Assembly: GCA_030637665.1 (NCBI GenBank)
Contig: DAOWGA010000128.1
Location: 1 to 6,630, forward strand
DNA from: Lysobacterales bacterium
GTDB taxonomy: Bacteria > Pseudomonadota > Gammaproteobacteria > Xanthomonadales > SZUA-36
Reading direction: 5' to 3'
DNA: 6,630 nt
A program made the translations under genes and the position numbers. The notes under the pieces were generated by a model. The model ran no database searches and had not been told where the DNA came from. It worked only from the letters and a program-made list of their open reading frames with translations. Positions 6,111-6,630 of this stretch are shown piece after piece (the stretch's first letter is position 1; each line of letters begins with the position of its first letter).

Positions 6111-6630
6111 TCAATCATAAAAAGGCGCCTCGCCCTCGGGCCGGCTCTTGAAGCGCCGGTGAATCCACCAGTATTGCCCGGGAATTTTTCTCACCTCTTG
6201 CTCCATGATGGCATTCACCCTGGCCAGATCATGCCGCGGATCTTCGCTCGGAAAGCTTGTCAATGCAGGCAATATCTTCACCGTGTATCTGCGTGTTTTT
6301 TCGTCATATGAGGGAAACATCGGTACCACCGGGCAGTTGGCCATCCTGGCCATGCGATGGGTGGCCAGCAGGGTTGCCGTCTCGATGCCGAAAAAAGGTA
6401 CGAATTCACTCTGTTTTGGGCCGAAATCCTGATCCGGCGCATACCACAGAACCCCCCCTTTTCGAAGATAACGTATGGCAGAGCGCATATCGCGTTTACT
6501 GATCATGCCCTGCGAATAACTTGTCCGGACCCGGGTCTGGTACCACTCCAGGACCGGACTCTTCAAAGGCCTGTATATGCCTTTAATGTCGCGATAGCTC
6601 AAACCGAGGATTCTTCCTCCGATTTCCAGG
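6111..6630 (-). CDS. lpxL: Lipid A late acyltransferase (LpxL/HtrB family), C-terminal part, 5' end outside window
   Basis: These inner-membrane enzymes move a fatty acyl chain from acyl carrier protein to Kdo2-lipid IVA or its acylated product, completing lipid A. About 172 C-terminal residues are visible, ending at TGA 6113-6111. The frame stays open to the window edge and begins LEIGGRILGLSYRDIKGIYRP, matching the middle of E. coli LpxL (LELGARMFG...GVYRP), so the TTG at 6602 is not the true start. Other family matches are WYAPDQDFGP, FVPFF, ARMANCPVVPMFP and the C-terminal WWIHRRFKSRPEG. The catalytic HX4D/E motif would lie beyond the right edge. The RRFKSRPEG end is LpxL-like, while VPMFPSYDEKTRR resembles LpxM, so the exact acylation step is uncertain. 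It converges on the ligase gene and is not in its operon. Confidence 0.9.
   Translation of the reverse strand, partial: LEIGGRILGLSYRDIKGIYRPLKSPVLEWYQTRVRTSYSQGMISKRDMRSAIRYLRKGGVLWYAPDQDFGPKQSEFVPFFGIETATLLATHRMARMANCPVVPMFPSYDEKTRRYTVKILPALTSFPSEDPRHDLARVNAIMEQEVRKIPGQYWWIHRRFKSRPEGEAPFYD

Noticed and set aside
6111..6602. Acyltransferase fragment read as a complete 163-aa protein starting at TTG 6602
   Set aside because: The frame stays open to the right edge and the extra residues LEIGGRILG match the LpxL family, so the gene continues outside the window.

Overview
The window comes from a Gram-negative proteobacterium, most likely a gammaproteobacterium. The basis is a full-length two-domain GlnE, a lipid A late acyltransferase, an O-antigen ligase-type protein and a CHCC zinc-finger protein, all in moderately GC-rich DNA. 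Genus cannot be fixed from the sequence. This is a chromosomal housekeeping and cell-envelope region. I see no IS element, phage gene, CRISPR array, tRNA or rRNA.

Layout, left to right. Positions 1-47 may hold the last 14 codons of a rightward gene that starts outside the window. Positions 48-213 hold no gene I can support. A 53-residue membrane protein gene lies on the minus strand at 214-375, behind a strong ribosome binding site. It diverges from glnE (532-3273, plus), which encodes the glutamine synthetase adenylyltransferase/adenylyl-removing enzyme. Next on the plus strand are a 69-residue CHCC zinc-finger protein (3380-3589), a GT4 glycosyltransferase (3605-4717) and an O-antigen ligase-family membrane protein (4714-5988). 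The last three are closely spaced or overlapping and probably form one operon. The final part of a lipid A acyltransferase gene comes in from the right on the minus strand (6111-6630), convergent with the ligase gene.

The genes combine nitrogen control with lipopolysaccharide assembly. GlnE tunes glutamine synthetase activity. The GT4 enzyme probably adds a sugar to the LPS core or another surface glycan. The ligase would join polysaccharide to lipid A-core on the periplasmic side, and the acyltransferase finishes lipid A. From general knowledge, glnE often lies near LPS-core genes in gammaproteobacteria, so this arrangement is a variant of a known neighbourhood.

The most unusual signals are in the small features. 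These are the 53-residue membrane protein; a consensus -10 box only six bases before the only possible glnE start codon, which suggests a leaderless mRNA; and a closely similar -10/ATG module before the zinc-finger gene, where the ATG opens a 16-residue ORF whose stop overlaps the zinc-finger GTG. I do not see a clearly new multi-gene system.
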